A stretch of DNA of 64,000 bases from Brachycybe producta (GCA_036925085.1 JAUPFP010000005.1:3570501-3634500), one strand, 5' to 3'; shown: positions 1 to 10,588, counted from the stretch's first letter. Numbers and translations are program-made. The notes: generated from the sequence alone by a model not told the origin.

Positions 1-609
1 AAAGGGGAAAAAAAGGATGTCTGTGTGTGTGTATGTGTGTGTGTGTGTCCGGAACCCGATTTAGTTCCTCAAACAACTCAAGAACGGAATGAGATAAAGA
101 CATGCAGTATTTTTTATTTGATTCCGTGGGTCAATATGAAGCTCCTGACAAAAAATTAGAAAATTTTACCCAGGGGTTATTTTTTTATGAATTTTTTAGA
201 AACAAATGTTGAGTTTTTGGTTATAATTTTTAGTGGGTCGAACAACTCGAAAACGGGGCCACCTACAATAAAATGTCATCAGACTTAAAATGATGTAAAC
301 ATTCTGACGATGAAACTGGAAAAAAATTGGAATTTTAGAGCGATTCGATATATAAAATTTCGATTTTTTAAAAACGTAATTTTTTTTTCAAAAAATCGAG
401 ATTCTTCCTCTTTCCAGTTGTAGCATTCGAAAGGGGGGACTTTTCTATTATTTAGGAGGGGTGTTCCTTTTTATGTTCTGTTATTATTTTTGTATATTAG
501 AATACATGTGACGTATTTTCATTTTAAACCCATATTATTACAAATGAATGACGCATGCGCATCACATGTAACTATGTCATGTACATGAGTACATACATGT
601 GTGATTATC
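1..609. other. AT-rich flank with short TG microsatellite
   Basis: Positions 21-48 hold a TG/GT dinucleotide run. The rest is AT-rich sequence with poly-A and poly-T tracts and no open frame or RNA fold that I recognise. It lies downstream of the Irx stop codon, which is on the minus strand at 2211. Confidence 0.6.
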
Positions 610-927
610 TATATACATATGCGCACACGTGTGTACATGTGCGTACACATGCGCACACGTGTGTACACGTGCGTACACATGCGCACACGTGTGTACACGT
701 GCGTACACATGCGCACACGTGTGTACACGTGCGTACACATGCGCACACGTGTGTACACGTGCGTACACATGCGCACACGTGTGTACACGTGCGTACACAT
801 GCGCACACGCGTGTACACGTGCGTACACATGCGCACACGCGTGTACATGTGCGTACACATGCGCACACGCGTGTACATGTGCGTACACATGCGCACACGC
901 GTGTACATGTGCGTACACATGCGCACA
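610..927. repeat. 30-bp minisatellite, alternating purine-pyrimidine
   Basis: A 30-bp unit (built from GTGTACACGTGCGTAC and ACATGCGCACAC) repeats about 10.5 times. Every base from 610 to 927 alternates purine and pyrimidine without a break, the pattern that favours left-handed Z-DNA. Most units contain one or two CACGTG palindromes (E-box cores). Later units replace one CACGTG with CATGTG and gain a CGCG. Because the unit is 30 bp and lacks stops, five of the six frames read open across it and a sixth for much of it; these are artefacts, not proteins. Confidence 0.95.
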
Positions 928-1013
928 ATGAAAAAAAGTTGGTTCTTTGATATATGAAAGCATATATTAAAGCAATGGAGGTCTATAGGGTTCCTTGAAT
1001 CCCTTGTTATATT
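926..1013. repeat. Dispersed repeat flank (inverted copy at 62097-62190)
   Basis: About 88 bp beginning at the end of the minisatellite match the reverse complement of 62097-62190 at roughly 85-90%. The distant copy also borders ACATG/GCGCAC-rich alternating sequence. The minisatellite is therefore part of a dispersed repeat that expanded at this locus. Confidence 0.85.
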
Positions 1014-1027
1014 AAGCATATATAGAG

Positions 1028-1610
1028 CCAATGTTAAAAAGTTTTAAAATACACACGGTGGCGGCAATATGTTTATTTTTCATATTTAAAGTTGTCCAAT
1101 TGTGATGGTTCAAAGTGCAATGTACGCTCTAAATATATGTTTATCTAGTGATAGAGCGTCAAAAAATTGGAAAGTGTGCTTCTATTTAAAAAAAATATTT
1201 AAAAATCGCGAGTTTTTAATTCAATGTAAGAAAACACCATTAAAATTTAAAAAAAATACCCAAACATAATTTAAAAAAAAATCAGCCCGTGCGCCAATGT
1301 GATTTCCTTTATAGCTTTTTTCTGCTTTTTTTAAATTATTTTTAGGTATTTTATGAATATTTTAATGGTTGTGTTTTTCTTGCTCAACGGAGTTTAACGT
1401 AAGAATTAAAAATTCGTGATTTTGAAATATTTTTTTTAAAAATAGTACACTTTCCAATTTTTTGACATTCTATCAGTCGATCAACATATATTTAAGGTGC
1501 ACATTGCACTTTGAACCATCAAAATTGGACAACTTTAAATATGAAAAATAGACATATTGCCGCGAATGTGCGTATTTTAAAAATTAACATTTTTCTTTTA
1601 ACATTGAGTC
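1028..1610. repeat. Fold-back element with arms of about 200 bp
   Basis: The left arm (about 1028-1225) and right arm (about 1400-1610) are imperfect reverse complements: a segment running from a CAATATG-type motif through a poly-A/T block on the left recurs inverted on the right. A second copy of the same fold-back is at 44219-44730. No coding capacity is seen, so this is probably a non-autonomous inverted-repeat transposon. Confidence 0.8.
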
Positions 1611-2210
1611 TATGGGCTCATTAGAAAAACGATGCTAGCGCTCTTTGTGTAGATTTTTCAAAGTAATTTTGCGATGTAGCCTCTTAAGTAAATAGCTTAA
1701 GTACACTGTACAAACACACTGTACAGAGGAATTCAAATTCTTTTCAATTTAACTACAGAAGGCGGTTGATTACAGCGTCTCCTAGACATTTCTTTAAAAG
1801 AAAATCATTTCCGGATGTGCTTCATTTTGTCATCCCATTTTGAATACACAGTCTTTTTTGTTTTAATTTTCATATTCTAGGTTACCATTATACAATTTAT
1901 AATTTTCAAGAAACAAAAGTATTGTAGACCTATATGAGGATTAGATGATTACTTTCTTGAGAAAGGCAGGTGGAGTTAGCCTCTTTTGCTTTAAAAAGCC
2001 CCGCCCACATGTGTTCTTTCTAGGCCCTAATTTTCTATTTTTTTTATAGATAATAGCTTTTTTTTTAGTTTCCAGAATCAGCCAGGAACAGTTTTAAAGG
2101 AAATTACTTTTAAACCTTCTTACTTAGTTGGGTTAATTAACCCTACAGACCTCAAGTCGGAATTGAATTAGAATCTAATTGGTTTTACAAAAAAAAAAAA
2201 AATAAGGGCA
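1611..2210 (-). other. Region downstream of the Irx stop (possible 3' UTR)
   Basis: This stretch follows the Irx stop codon on the minus strand. I see no canonical AATAAA on that strand here, so the 3' end of the transcript is not placed. It contains AT-rich sequence only. Confidence 0.4.
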
Positions 2211-3118
2211 CTAAATACCTTGATATTCATGTAGCCTAGAATTAACTGACGACAACAGAGCCCTCTGTCCACCATAAACATCTGCCGAACTATACCCAGT
2301 TCCTTGAGGGACAACAGGTCCATAGTTTCCCATGGTTGAGAACTTATGATTTGGTGGTGTCTGTGGAGGAGTGTCTGTCTGAAGTTCTGGATTAAAAGCC
2401 GTGTTTGGACACGGTCCAGACGATCGCCCACTGACACTCATATCACAGCCTCCAGGTGCCATTATCCCGTTTACATGAGATGTTGGCATGCCGTTTGGTA
2501 AAAGTCCTGTTTTGTCTGACGACATTCCACTGCCACCATTATTATGATAGTGGTGTGGATTTCTATATGAATTCATAGATGGTGGTGTCACCTGAAAAGG
2601 AGGCACTGGTGGTAACCCCATAACAGTTCGTTGAACTGTGTGCATCGAAGCCCAGTCGCCATTTGCAGTATGCCCGATTCCGCCACTTGCTCCATATCCG
2701 GAGGCATTTGTCGTAGCTGACATGCAGTTAACCCTTTGTGGACATGCCAGACTAATTGTTGGTGGCGTTTTACAAGTGGCTGTGTCGGCCAAAGACCAGA
2801 TTTTGGGTTTTGCACTTTGAGAATGAGACGGGTTTTCACTTGTTGCCATCATTGGCATATCTTTTAGTTTGTCGGGATGGTGAATTCCTTGAGGCAGATA
2901 CCGAGTATGTTGTTGTCCGTGGATGGAATGACCAAGGTTTGATGAACCAGACGAAGAGGAAGAAGATGGCGATGCTGCTGGAGACGTTGATGCAGAAGAA
3001 CTGCATGGTAAACGATGAGGAGGACCATGTAGTCCAAGAACTGGAGCAGAAGAGTTGCATCCTCCTGCTAGCCGGTCATGACCAAAATGCTTTAATTCGT
3101 TTGGTTTGTCACAATAGC
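2211..3118 (-). CDS. Irx: Irx coding exon 5: Ser-rich region, IRO box, C-terminus
   Basis: The exon opens after a TTTCTTTTTAG acceptor and completes the split Gly codon left by exon 4. It encodes about residues 251-552: a Ser/Ala/Pro-rich stretch (about 289-310), His/Gln-rich sequence, then the Iroquois-specific IRO box KPKIWSLADTA (about 354-364). A low-complexity Pro/Ser/Asn/Gly-rich C-terminus follows, ending with EYQGI and TAG at 2213-2211. The IRO box together with the TALE homeodomain upstream identifies the Iroquois class, which are nuclear DNA-binding transcription factors in patterning. One uncertainty: an AAG/GTATTT donor-like site overlaps the last codons (exon end 2219), so a further small 3' exon outside the window cannot be excluded. 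Confidence 0.93.
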
Positions 3119-3379
3119 CTAAAAAGAAATACAGAATAAGATCTTGTTATTGCTATGAAATATAGAGAATTTTATTTTGCACTCAAGATTACTGATTGGA
3201 TTATTTAAATGAGCTATTTCTGATTATTCTTGCAAAAAAAAATGCTCTTTCTGCCTTTGCTAAGCCCCCTTTTTATGCTTACATGCAAATACGAATGTAA
3301 CTTACATATGAAAAACTTTCATTTAGATATATAATCCAACCGGAAATCTTGAGATGACATGGGTTTGTGCGGTTTATGC

Positions 3380-3820
3380 ATCTTCTTTCATACGGTTCAT
3401 ATATTAAGGGAACGATGGAAGGTTCTTCTAAACCAACTTTAAGTAAACTGTGCTGGGCATCGCATATATTTGGGTAGGAGTCCAGGCTATGAAACAATTA
3501 GCGAGATTTTTTCGCAACACATCACTATGATATTATTGGTATTAAGTATGATATTACTGGTCTATGTTGTTCTTAGGGTTGTTTGACAATGTAACTAACT
3601 TGCAGGAGGATTTTGTGCATGAAAATCAAATTGTACTTATGGGCCTCCTAATTTTCCTACCAATGCCTTATTTGTTCTGCACCAAAACACATTGCAATTG
3701 TTGTTGCCTTACATGTTGGGTTCACATCTTTGGATTTTGACAGTGCATTTCGATGCTTTCTTGGCTGCTTGCAGAGTTACAGTATTTTCAAGTTAACATA
3801 CAAAGTACTGTAGTAGGCCG
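3380..3820. repeat. Diverged dispersed repeat (partner near 30560-31000)
   Basis: Blocks such as TGAAAATCAA, GGGCCTC and TTTTGACA...TGCATTT occur in the same order and orientation here and at about 30700-31000. Overall similarity is moderate, so this is an old repeat of unknown class. Confidence 0.5.
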
Positions 3821-4105
3821 AATGTAGATTTAAACTTAAAACGTTTATCAACTGCATGGAGACATTTGGATGTATGCATCATACATGTATTTGGCAACTC
3901 CTAAGAACTTTCTAGGCCTGTCACAATAGAAACCTACACAAAGCCCATGAACCCCATGGATTTTTGGGTCTGGTAGGCTTTGTAGACGTCATCAAAAAGT
4001 AAACTTGTGTTTTTAAATTTAAAGGGTAATTTTGGTTAAAATTCTTGCTCTTTTAAAGATTATTTTTATCGCTCTTTTTTCAAGTTCAAAGTTTTAACTT
4101 GAGTT

Positions 4106-4310
4106 TCATAGGTACTGGAATTGGCATGGAAGGGATGAACCTGATGATGGTCTTGTGAACCTCATAGGTCTCTGGGCTTCATAAGCTTTGTGGGTTTTGT
4201 AGGTCCCATAGGCTTGGTGAGCTTTGTGGGCCTTTTGGGATTTGTGGGCTCGGCACAGTTTAAAGTCTCGTGGGCTTGGCTTCAAATTTGTACACATGTA
4301 GGTCTCTATG
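4106..4310. repeat. Degenerate short tandem repeat (GGGCTTTGTGGG-like)
   Basis: Imperfect 9-12 bp units built around GGGCTT, CATAGG and TTTGTGGG recur for about 200 bp. On the minus strand they read as an open stretch rich in Lys-Ala-His, which I take as a by-product of the repeat. Confidence 0.45.
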
Positions 4311-4464
4311 TCATAGTATACTAGTACACTTTTCTGGACAACACTAGATTTTAAAGGAGGTCTGTATACAGATTTTGCCATGTCAAAATTGACAAATAGC
4401 CTTGAGTCTCAAGTGAATAAAACCTTCTTATGCGTAGAATATATTTTATAAAAAATATATATAT

Positions 4465-4586
4465 ACTAGTGGGGTAACCCGTCATAAATGACGGGAGCAT
4501 CTAGTTTCTTTTTGTGTGACTGTCCGGTTGTCATGAAGCAATTCGCCTTGACCACTTGTGTTTTTTATAAGCACCTTAATATTGTT
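4465..4586. repeat. Dispersed repeat starting ACTAGTGGGG
   Basis: The block ACTAGTGGGGTAACCCGTCA followed by TAAATGACG and a CTAGTTTC boundary recurs at 15671-15735, where the GTCATAAATGACG part is duplicated. That core is a short palindrome. The element class is unknown. Confidence 0.65.
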
Positions 4587-4831
4587 ACAGGTATGTGAAG
4601 ACAGGGAGATACAGTCGTGTGCCCCGCCCCTTTATGACTGTCAGACCAAATATTAACCAATTGGAAATTGAAAAGAACGGGGCATGTGACGTCAGACCAA
4701 ATAACAACCAATTCAAAATTGAAAAGAACGGGGCATGTGACATCAGACGACAGAACAAAATAATTAAAAGTTGCTGGCCCTCATAAAAAGGCGGGGAAAA
4801 CGACTGTATTTTACTGTCTTTACTTGCCTGT
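4587..4831. mobile_element. ACAGGCA-type MITE, copy 1
   Basis: An inverted-repeat element of 245 bp. The ends (ACAGGTA left, TGCCTGT right) begin arms that stay complementary through an ACAGTCG-type segment into CCCCGCC/GGCGGGG blocks. The core carries the family motifs GGGGCATGTGACRTCAGAC and ACCAAATATTAACCAATT-like blocks, here partly duplicated. No clean target duplication is visible at this copy. Confidence 0.75.
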
Positions 4832-4839
4832 CCTTACTA

Positions 4840-4925
4840 TTGTTTGGATTCTTGGATCGGGAGAGTGCAACATAAAGTTGACCATGAGAAAAAAGCAGTT
4901 CATTTAAATTTCAATCTGATTAAGT
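4840..4925. repeat. Dispersed repeat (direct copy at 5946-6040)
   Basis: The sequence GGATTCTTGGAT...GTGCAACATA...GTTGACC recurs at 5946-6040 in the same orientation, so the two copies flank the palindromic minisatellite between them. Confidence 0.75.
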
Positions 4926-4939
4926 TTTTGTCCTAAAAC

Positions 4940-5690
4940 AATTTACCCTAAAGAAACATTTGCCCTAATGGGAGATATTGCCCTAAAGGGAGATATTGCC
5001 CTAAAGGGAGATATTGCCCTAAAGGGAGATATTGCCCTAAAGGGACATTTGCCCTAAAGGGACATTTGCCCTAAAGGGACATTTGCCCTAAAGGGACATT
5101 TGCCCTAAAGGGACATTTGCCCTAAAGGGACATTTGCCCTAAAAAGACATTTGCCCTAAAGGGACATTTGCCCTAAAAAGACATTTGCCCTAAAAAGACA
5201 TTTGCCCTAAAAAGACATTTGCCCTAAAAAGACATTTGCCCTAAAAAGACATTTGCCCTAAAAAGACATTTGCCCTAAAAAGACATTTGCCCTAAAAAGA
5301 CATTTGCCCTAAAAAGACATTTGCCCTAAAAAGACATTTGCCCTAAAGGGACATTTGCCCTAAAGGGACATTTGCCCTAAAGGGACATTTGCCCTAAAGG
5401 GACATTTGCCCTAAAGGGACATTTGCCCTAAAAAACATTTGCCCTAAGGAGATGTTCCCCTAATGAGTAGTCTAAATATACAGTAATTGGTTTTAGGGCA
5501 TATGTTCTTTGAGGGCAAATAGTTTTAGGGCAAATGTTTTTAAGGGCAAGTGGTTGTAGGGCAAGTTGTTTTAGAGCAAATGTTCTATTAGGGTAAATAG
5601 TTTTAGGGTAAATGGTTTTAGGGCAAGTGTTCCTTGAGGGTAAATGGTTTTAAGGAAAATGTTCCATTAGGGTTAATTGTTTTTATGGCA
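4940..5690. repeat. Palindromic minisatellite (17-bp units, inverted arms)
   Basis: From about 4940 to 5460 a 17-bp unit (GCCCTAAAGGGACATTT, with TAAAAAGAC and 18-bp GGGAGATAT variants) repeats nearly 30 times. From about 5490 to 5690 the same motif runs in reverse complement (TTTAGGGCAAATG, more diverged). The whole structure is two inverted tandem arrays. The same family is at 28525-28830. Confidence 0.9.
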
Positions 5691-5945
5691 CAATTGCCTG
5701 TGATAAACTGTAGTTTAATTTTGCTACTATTATCCCCTCCCCTTTTTATATTTGAAATAGAAAATGTGTTTTTCATTTTCTCTGGTGTGCGCATGCGCGT
5801 CGTTTTTTTTTTTTTTTTTTTACTAATTTCATTTCAATTTCAGTCACCCCCTCCCACTTTTCCTCCCTCCACGTTTCTCTCTCGCCCCCCCCCCCCCTTC
5901 TACACTTTCCATCCAACCTTTCCCCCTCTCCAATTTAATATCATG

Positions 5946-6114
5946 GGGTTCTTGGATGGGAAGCGTGCAACATATAGTTGACCTTGAGAAAAAAAAAAAA
6001 AGCTGTTCATTTCTTCATTTATTTAAATTTATATAAATTCCGATGTGCTTCAATGGTTGTACAGCGTTATTTCAGACAGAAAGACAGACAGACAGACAGA
6101 TACACAGACCTGGG

Positions 6115-6177
<63 letters not shown>

Positions 6178-6190
6178 GTATATATTTATT
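5946..6190. repeat. Dispersed repeat ending in (AGAC)n and (TA)n
   Basis: The second copy of the 4840 repeat continues into TTGTACAGCGTTA, an AGAC microsatellite and a TA run of about 50 bp (6117-6170). A related series, TTGTACAGCGTTACACATA then a GAAAG/CAGAC tract then TATATATA, occurs at 15840-15900. The TA run therefore looks like the tail of the element rather than an independent microsatellite. Confidence 0.65.
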
Positions 6191-6408
6191 ACAAATTACT
6201 TCAACCAAAACTAATGTATCCTTTAGGTTGAAGATAACATTACAGTTGTCATAATTTATATGAGGACTACATACATGTCCAGACATTTTGACAACAATGG
6301 TAATAAGTGATGAAGAGAGAGAGAGGAAAACAATTTAATTCCGAAATTCACTTTGAGGATAAATCTCATCTTTAGCTTTAAAACAAACAAAAACAAAACG
6401 AGGATATA

Positions 6409-6792
6409 AGGGTAGCTTTATGCTCCAAACTTTGCTAAGATATGCAAGCTTTGAAGCTACTAAAAGTTAGCTCCCCAAAGCTTAGCTTCTTCACACAAAC
6501 ATGTGGTCTTGCAAAGTTTACCCTATTTTATAACCTTTATACCCTATAGAACAGATACATAAAACAATAGAACCCTTCCACTTCTGGAAGCAAAAAAGGT
6601 GTAACTTGTTCACCCCATTTGCGTATCCATTTTCTGATTGGTGCTTTGAATTGCTAAGCTTTAAAAAGTTGAACAATTTCAAAGCTAGCTTCATCGCTCT
6701 GTGAAAAAAAAAAAACCTGAAGCTCTGACGTCATTTTTTCAGAGCTTCGCAGGCTGCTTTGAAGCTTAGCAAGAGAGTATAAACCAACCCTA
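6409..6792. mobile_element. Inverted-repeat MITE (AAGCTT-rich), copy 1
   Basis: The left end GTAGCTTTATGCTCCAAACT with TTGCTAAG pairs with the right end CTTAGCAAGAGAGTATAAAC. The element is dense in AAGCTT-containing subrepeats. A related inverted copy is at 55463-55792, with a fragment at 54945-55022. No coding capacity. Confidence 0.7.
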
Positions 6793-7359
6793 ACTACGAT
6801 TTTATTTAAATCCAGAAAGAGAAATTTCTAAAACTAAAGGTTAAATTTTTTTTTTAAAAAAAATTCAAATAATCATTCTGATTGACATTATTAAAGCCAA
6901 AGTTTATTTTCACTTTCTTTTAAACTGAAATTAATCAACTTGTTTATAATGAGTGGGGGTGGCTGTCACTTTTATTGGTTTGTAAATATAATAAAAATTG
7001 TGAATTAGGTTCATAGGGGGCAAAAGTTACTTAAATAATATGGGGATAAGAAGAGAAAATGTTTTCAAACTAGAAACTTAAGTATCATTTTTTTTCTGCT
7101 TTTGCTTAGTTAGAAGAGAGTAGGTAGACCTTACTACTACATAGCTTTTTTGTTGTTGCAGTTTTCTTGTTCACACCCTCATTTCTCAAGAGACCTTTGA
7201 AATAAAAAGTTTACACAAGACTAATAAATATAAGTTACATTATGGCGTTTGGAAAACAAAAATTCAAAATGACAGTTTCTTTAAAACACTTAACTTTTGT
7301 AGAGACTGCCATTTTTTTTTCTCCACTATATATAGACATTGAAGGTGCTAAACGAGCTC

Positions 7360-8000
7360 TTGTGTTAAGCAGCTATTAAACTAGCAACGTTTGATGCAAT
7401 AAAACGTGCAATGTGACATGCAACTTCAATGTTTATTGTGTGCAAATATGACATGCAACTTGATAAAACTTTATTTTTAACTAGTGTGAGACTCACAGGT
7501 ACAACTTCTGACAGACTTTTCGTGTAATTTTCTGACAAACAACCAATCAGGCCGTTTGCCGGAAATGGCATATGTGACATTGAACGAATTCTCGGTTTCA
7601 TGACTTCCGGTTTATGAACTTCCCGTGAGTTGATCCACAATATGGACCCAGACCAAAGGGACAGACATTGAAGAAAATCATGTATACGATTTTCACGAAG
7701 ATTCACAGCAGAGATCGTGTGGATGGAAAGTCATTTTACTTTTTAGCTGCATTTTTACTGGATATCCAGAATAGAATTAAAATTTTAAAATTCAGTAAAA
7801 CGCGAATTGAAAGTAAAATGGCTTCCGATACTGTACGAGATTCACCCGAATGTCGGTCCCCTTGACATAAACGAAGTTTTGAAAACTTGACTGGGAACTA
7901 CTGTAGGTTGTATAGTGTGATATAGAAGTTTATTACAAAGTTCTAGTTGCAAGTCACATCGCGAGTTGCATCAAAAGTTGCTAGTGTAATAGGGGCTTTA
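7360..8000. mobile_element. TTACACTAGCAAC-end MITE, copy 1
   Basis: The right end reads GTTGCTAGTGTAATAGGGGC and the left end AGCTATTAAACTAGCAAC, an inverted pair. Internal blocks ATGACATGCAACT and ACTAGTGTGAGACTCA recur in the copies at 40192-40672 and 62767-63216. Frames within it are not conserved between copies. Confidence 0.8.
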
Positions 8001-8209
8001 AAGAAATAAGGCAGAAATGATGAAAGAAATTTAGAAAATCGTCTGCTTTTTTTAAAGGTAAATGAATGGCAACTACCATATCAAGCAGCTAGGGCCAGCA
8101 TCATATATCCTTCTGATCGAATAATTTAATTGTTTGGATTTTGACAAGCCAGGATGGATAGACCAGAATTTGTCGTGTGTACCTAGCCTATACCAGTTTA
8201 AACAATTCT

Positions 8210-8267
8210 AATTCGGAAGTGCATTTTGAAAATGTAGTATGACATTTTCAAAATGCACTTCCGAATT
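8210..8267. repeat. Near-perfect hairpin, 26-bp arms
   Basis: The arms at 8210-8235 and 8242-8267 are exact reverse complements around a 6-base loop. The 11-mer AATGTAGTATG occurs at the loop and again directly after the right arm, which is the footprint expected of a local template switch. Confidence 0.9.
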
Positions 8268-8329
8268 AATGTAGTATGCTCTCGTTAAGTTCGTGCAGCG
8301 AATGCGAATTGTCACTGAGACGAGGCATG

Positions 8330-8480
8330 GATACCATTGTCAAATTGAGCTCGTCCTAAAACAGAACTAGATGCTGGAAGAGCATTCCATAGTCTAAATA
8401 CATTTGGAAAGAAAGACCACAAAAATGCATCTAGTTCTAGATCCTATTTCTGTAATAACCTTTGGATGGCCATTTCTAAA
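8330..8480 (-). pseudogene. Relic of a non-LTR retrotransposon C-terminus
   Basis: On the minus strand this reads as SFFPNVFRLWNALP followed by SSSVLG, the conserved (R/D)(L/I)WN(S/A)LP block near the end of CR1/Jockey-like reverse transcriptase ORFs. A related relic at 59780-60019 has PNVVRLWNSLP. Only a short remnant survives. Confidence 0.75.
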
Positions 8481-8537
8481 TATACAGGGGGTTTCTAGGA
8501 AGAATTCCATTTAACAATGAAAAAAAAAAAATTATTC

Positions 8538-8609
8538 AGGTTCCACCGAGACTTGAACTCGGATCGCAGGATTCAGAGTCCTGAGTGCTAACCATTACAC
8601 CATGGAACC
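8538..8609 (-). tRNA. tRNA-Gln (CTG)
   Basis: This 72-nt gene begins GGTTCCATGGTGTAATGG and has anticodon loop ACTCTGAAT with anticodon CTG, followed by the T-arm GAGTTCAAGTC and acceptor GGAACC. All four stems pair, and it closely matches animal tRNA-Gln-CTG. A T-run terminator follows within 10 nt on the minus strand. It lies in Irx intron 4 on the same strand as Irx. Confidence 0.96.
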
Positions 8610-8619
8610 TCGTTGCTGT

Positions 8620-8765
8620 GAACAGTCTGTTCTGCCCAGCACTAACTTTTCGTTTGCCCAGCCCTTTTATGAGTATCATCAATTTTCAATTGGTTAGTTA
8701 CTTGGTCTGATGTCACATGCCCCGCCCTTTTCAGTTTTTAATTGGTTGATATTTGGTCCGACCGT
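8620..8765. mobile_element. Truncated ACAGGCA-type MITE
   Basis: It holds the left half and core of the family (GCCCAGCAC, GCCCTTTTATGAG, TTGGTCTGATGTCACATGCC, CCGCCCTTTT) but lacks the right arm. It starts only about 10 bp beyond the 5' end of tRNA-Gln. Confidence 0.7.
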
Positions 8766-9418
8766 TCTTCCCGTTAATCAAATTAGGAAACATTCGAACA
8801 ATGGACTAATTTGATTTAATAATTCTTTAAAAACTAGAGGCTGCGCCCCCAACCACCCTGCAACAAGCTTAATTTAACTAAACCTAACCTTCCGACTATG
8901 CCTGCCGTTGTTCCGACCGTTCTGCAGTGCCCATTGATCTCTATGAACATTTACTGGTACAAGTATGTAGTTTTTAAAAGTAAATATTAAATGAAAGTCG
9001 ATCTTTTTTCGAAATTAACTGAATAAATTAAGCGAGCAATTCGGAATCACTCGCTTAATTTATTCAATTATTTTTGAAAATACATAACTTTCATTTCATT
9101 TTTTGCGCCCCCAAACCTCCTGCGCCGCCTCCCCCTGCCCACAGTTGCGGGTCTTGCAGTTGCCCCTACGCCCCTGTGTACATGTACTTGTAAATTCAGT
9201 ATCTGTCATACACGTATCCTAGTGTGAAACCAACCTAAGAGAAATTGGGATAGCGTACCTGGTGGGGGGGGGGGGTGTTTTCAAAATGGAAATTGTGTAG
9301 TGATTGGCGAAATTGCCCTATTCAACATTTAACAGACATGTCTATAAAAAGCTAAAGTTAAGGTTCATCAAAAGGGAACGTGTTTGAACCAATTTAAGAA
9401 ATGTAATAAAACAGCAAT

Positions 9419-9490
9419 TAGCAGAGCGTGGTTTCGATCCACGGACCTCTGGGTTATGGGCCCAGCACGCTTCCACTGCGCCAGTCTGCT
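9419..9490 (-). tRNA. tRNA-iMet (CAT), array unit 1
   Basis: Anticodon loop CCCATAA, with the initiator GGG/CCC anticodon stem and T-loop ATCGAAA. It keeps the standard T-stem ending CCACG, unlike the inner units. The base at position 7 is C instead of G, mispairing the last acceptor pair. A TTTT terminator follows. Confidence 0.9.
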
Positions 9491-9613
9491 TCCATGTTCG
9501 TGGCGCAGTAATACTGAAAATTCATTGCAAAATGGAAGCTTCCTTTGTAAAAACTAACCACCTTTTTGATGACCTTGTTGTTTATTTATGGAAACATAAA
9601 AGTAAAATAAACT

Positions 9614-9685
9614 TAGCAGAGCATGGTTTCGATCCACTGACCTCTGGGTTATGGGCCCAGCACGCTTCCACTGCGCCACTCTGCT
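9614..9685 (-). tRNA. tRNA-iMet (CAT), array unit 2
   Basis: Acceptor, D and anticodon stems are intact, with A1:U72. T-stem position 49 is A (from CACTG), leaving an A-G mismatch at the base of the stem. A TTTT terminator lies about 8 nt downstream. Confidence 0.9.
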
Positions 9686-9808
9686 TACATGTACGTGGTG
9701 CGGTAATACTGAAAATTCATTGCAAAATGAAAGCTTCCTTTGTAAAAACTAACCACTTTTTTGATGACCTTGTTGTTTATTAATGGAAACATAAAAGTAA
9801 AATAAACT

Positions 9809-9880
9809 TAGCAGAGCATGGTTTCGATCCACGGACCTCTGGGTTATGGGCCCAGCACGCTTCCACTGCACCACTCTGCT
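9809..9880 (-). tRNA. tRNA-iMet (CAT), array unit 3
   Basis: Intact, with a T in the D-stem (GTGC) that still pairs as G-U, and a G-U in the T-stem (CGTGG/CCATG). Confidence 0.93.
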
Positions 9881-10003
9881 TCCATGTTCGTGGTGCAGTA
9901 ATACTGAAAATTCATTGCAAAATGGAAGCTTCCTTTGTAAAAACTAACCACTTTTTTGATGACCTTGTTGTTTATTTATGGAAACATAAAAGTAAAATAA
10001 ACT

Positions 10004-10075
10004 TAGCAGAGCATGGTTTCGATCCACGGACCTCTGGGTTATGGGCCCAGCACGCTTCCACTGCGCCACTCTGCT
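10004..10075 (-). tRNA. tRNA-iMet (CAT), array unit 4
   Basis: A consensus array copy. All stems pair; the only difference from the plus-strand copies is a G-U in the T-stem. Confidence 0.95.
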
Positions 10076-10198
10076 TCCATGTTCGTGGTGCAGTAATACT
10101 GAAAATTCATTGCAAAATGGAAGCTTCCTTTGTAAAAACTAACCACTTTTTTGATGACCTTGTTGTTTATTTATGGAAACATAAAAGTAAAATAAACT

Positions 10199-10270
10199 TA
10201 GCAGAGCATGGTTTCAATCCACAGACCTCTGGGTTATGGACCCAGCACGCTTCCACTGCACCACTCTGCT
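10199..10270 (-). tRNA. tRNA-iMet (CAT), array unit 5, variant
   Basis: Anticodon CAT is kept. Loop base 32 is T, the T-loop reads ATTGAAA, and a T-stem base is also changed (CACAG). It is the most diverged inner unit and may not be functional. Confidence 0.8.
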
Positions 10271-10393
10271 TCCATGTTCCTGGTGCAGTAATACTGAAAA
10301 TTCATTGCAAAATGGAAGCTTCCTTTGTAAAAACTAACCACTTTTTTGATGACCTTGTTGTTTATTTATGGAAACATAAAAGTAAAATAAACT

Positions 10394-10465
10394 TAGCAGA
10401 GCATGGTTTCGATCCACGGACCTCTGGGTTATGGGCCCAGCACGCTTCCACTGCGCCACTCTGCT
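10394..10465 (-). tRNA. tRNA-iMet (CAT), array unit 6
   Basis: A consensus array copy, identical to unit 4 within the gene. A poly-T terminator follows. Confidence 0.95.
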
Positions 10466-10588
10466 TCCATGTTTGTGGTGCAGTAATACTGAAAATTCAT
10501 TGCAAAATGGAAGCTTCCTTTGTAAAAACTAACCACCTTTTTGATGACCTTGTTGTTTATTTATGGAAACATAAAAGTAAAATAAACT

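Noticed and set aside
555-1031. Overlapping open frames of His/Val/Cys/Arg repeats on both strands
   Set aside because: The 30-bp alternating minisatellite lacks stops in nearly all frames; simultaneous opening on both strands is a repeat artefact.
4940-5460. CRISPR-like look of short regular repeats
   Set aside because: Units are contiguous 17-mers without unique spacers, in a spliceosomal-intron genome. It is a minisatellite.
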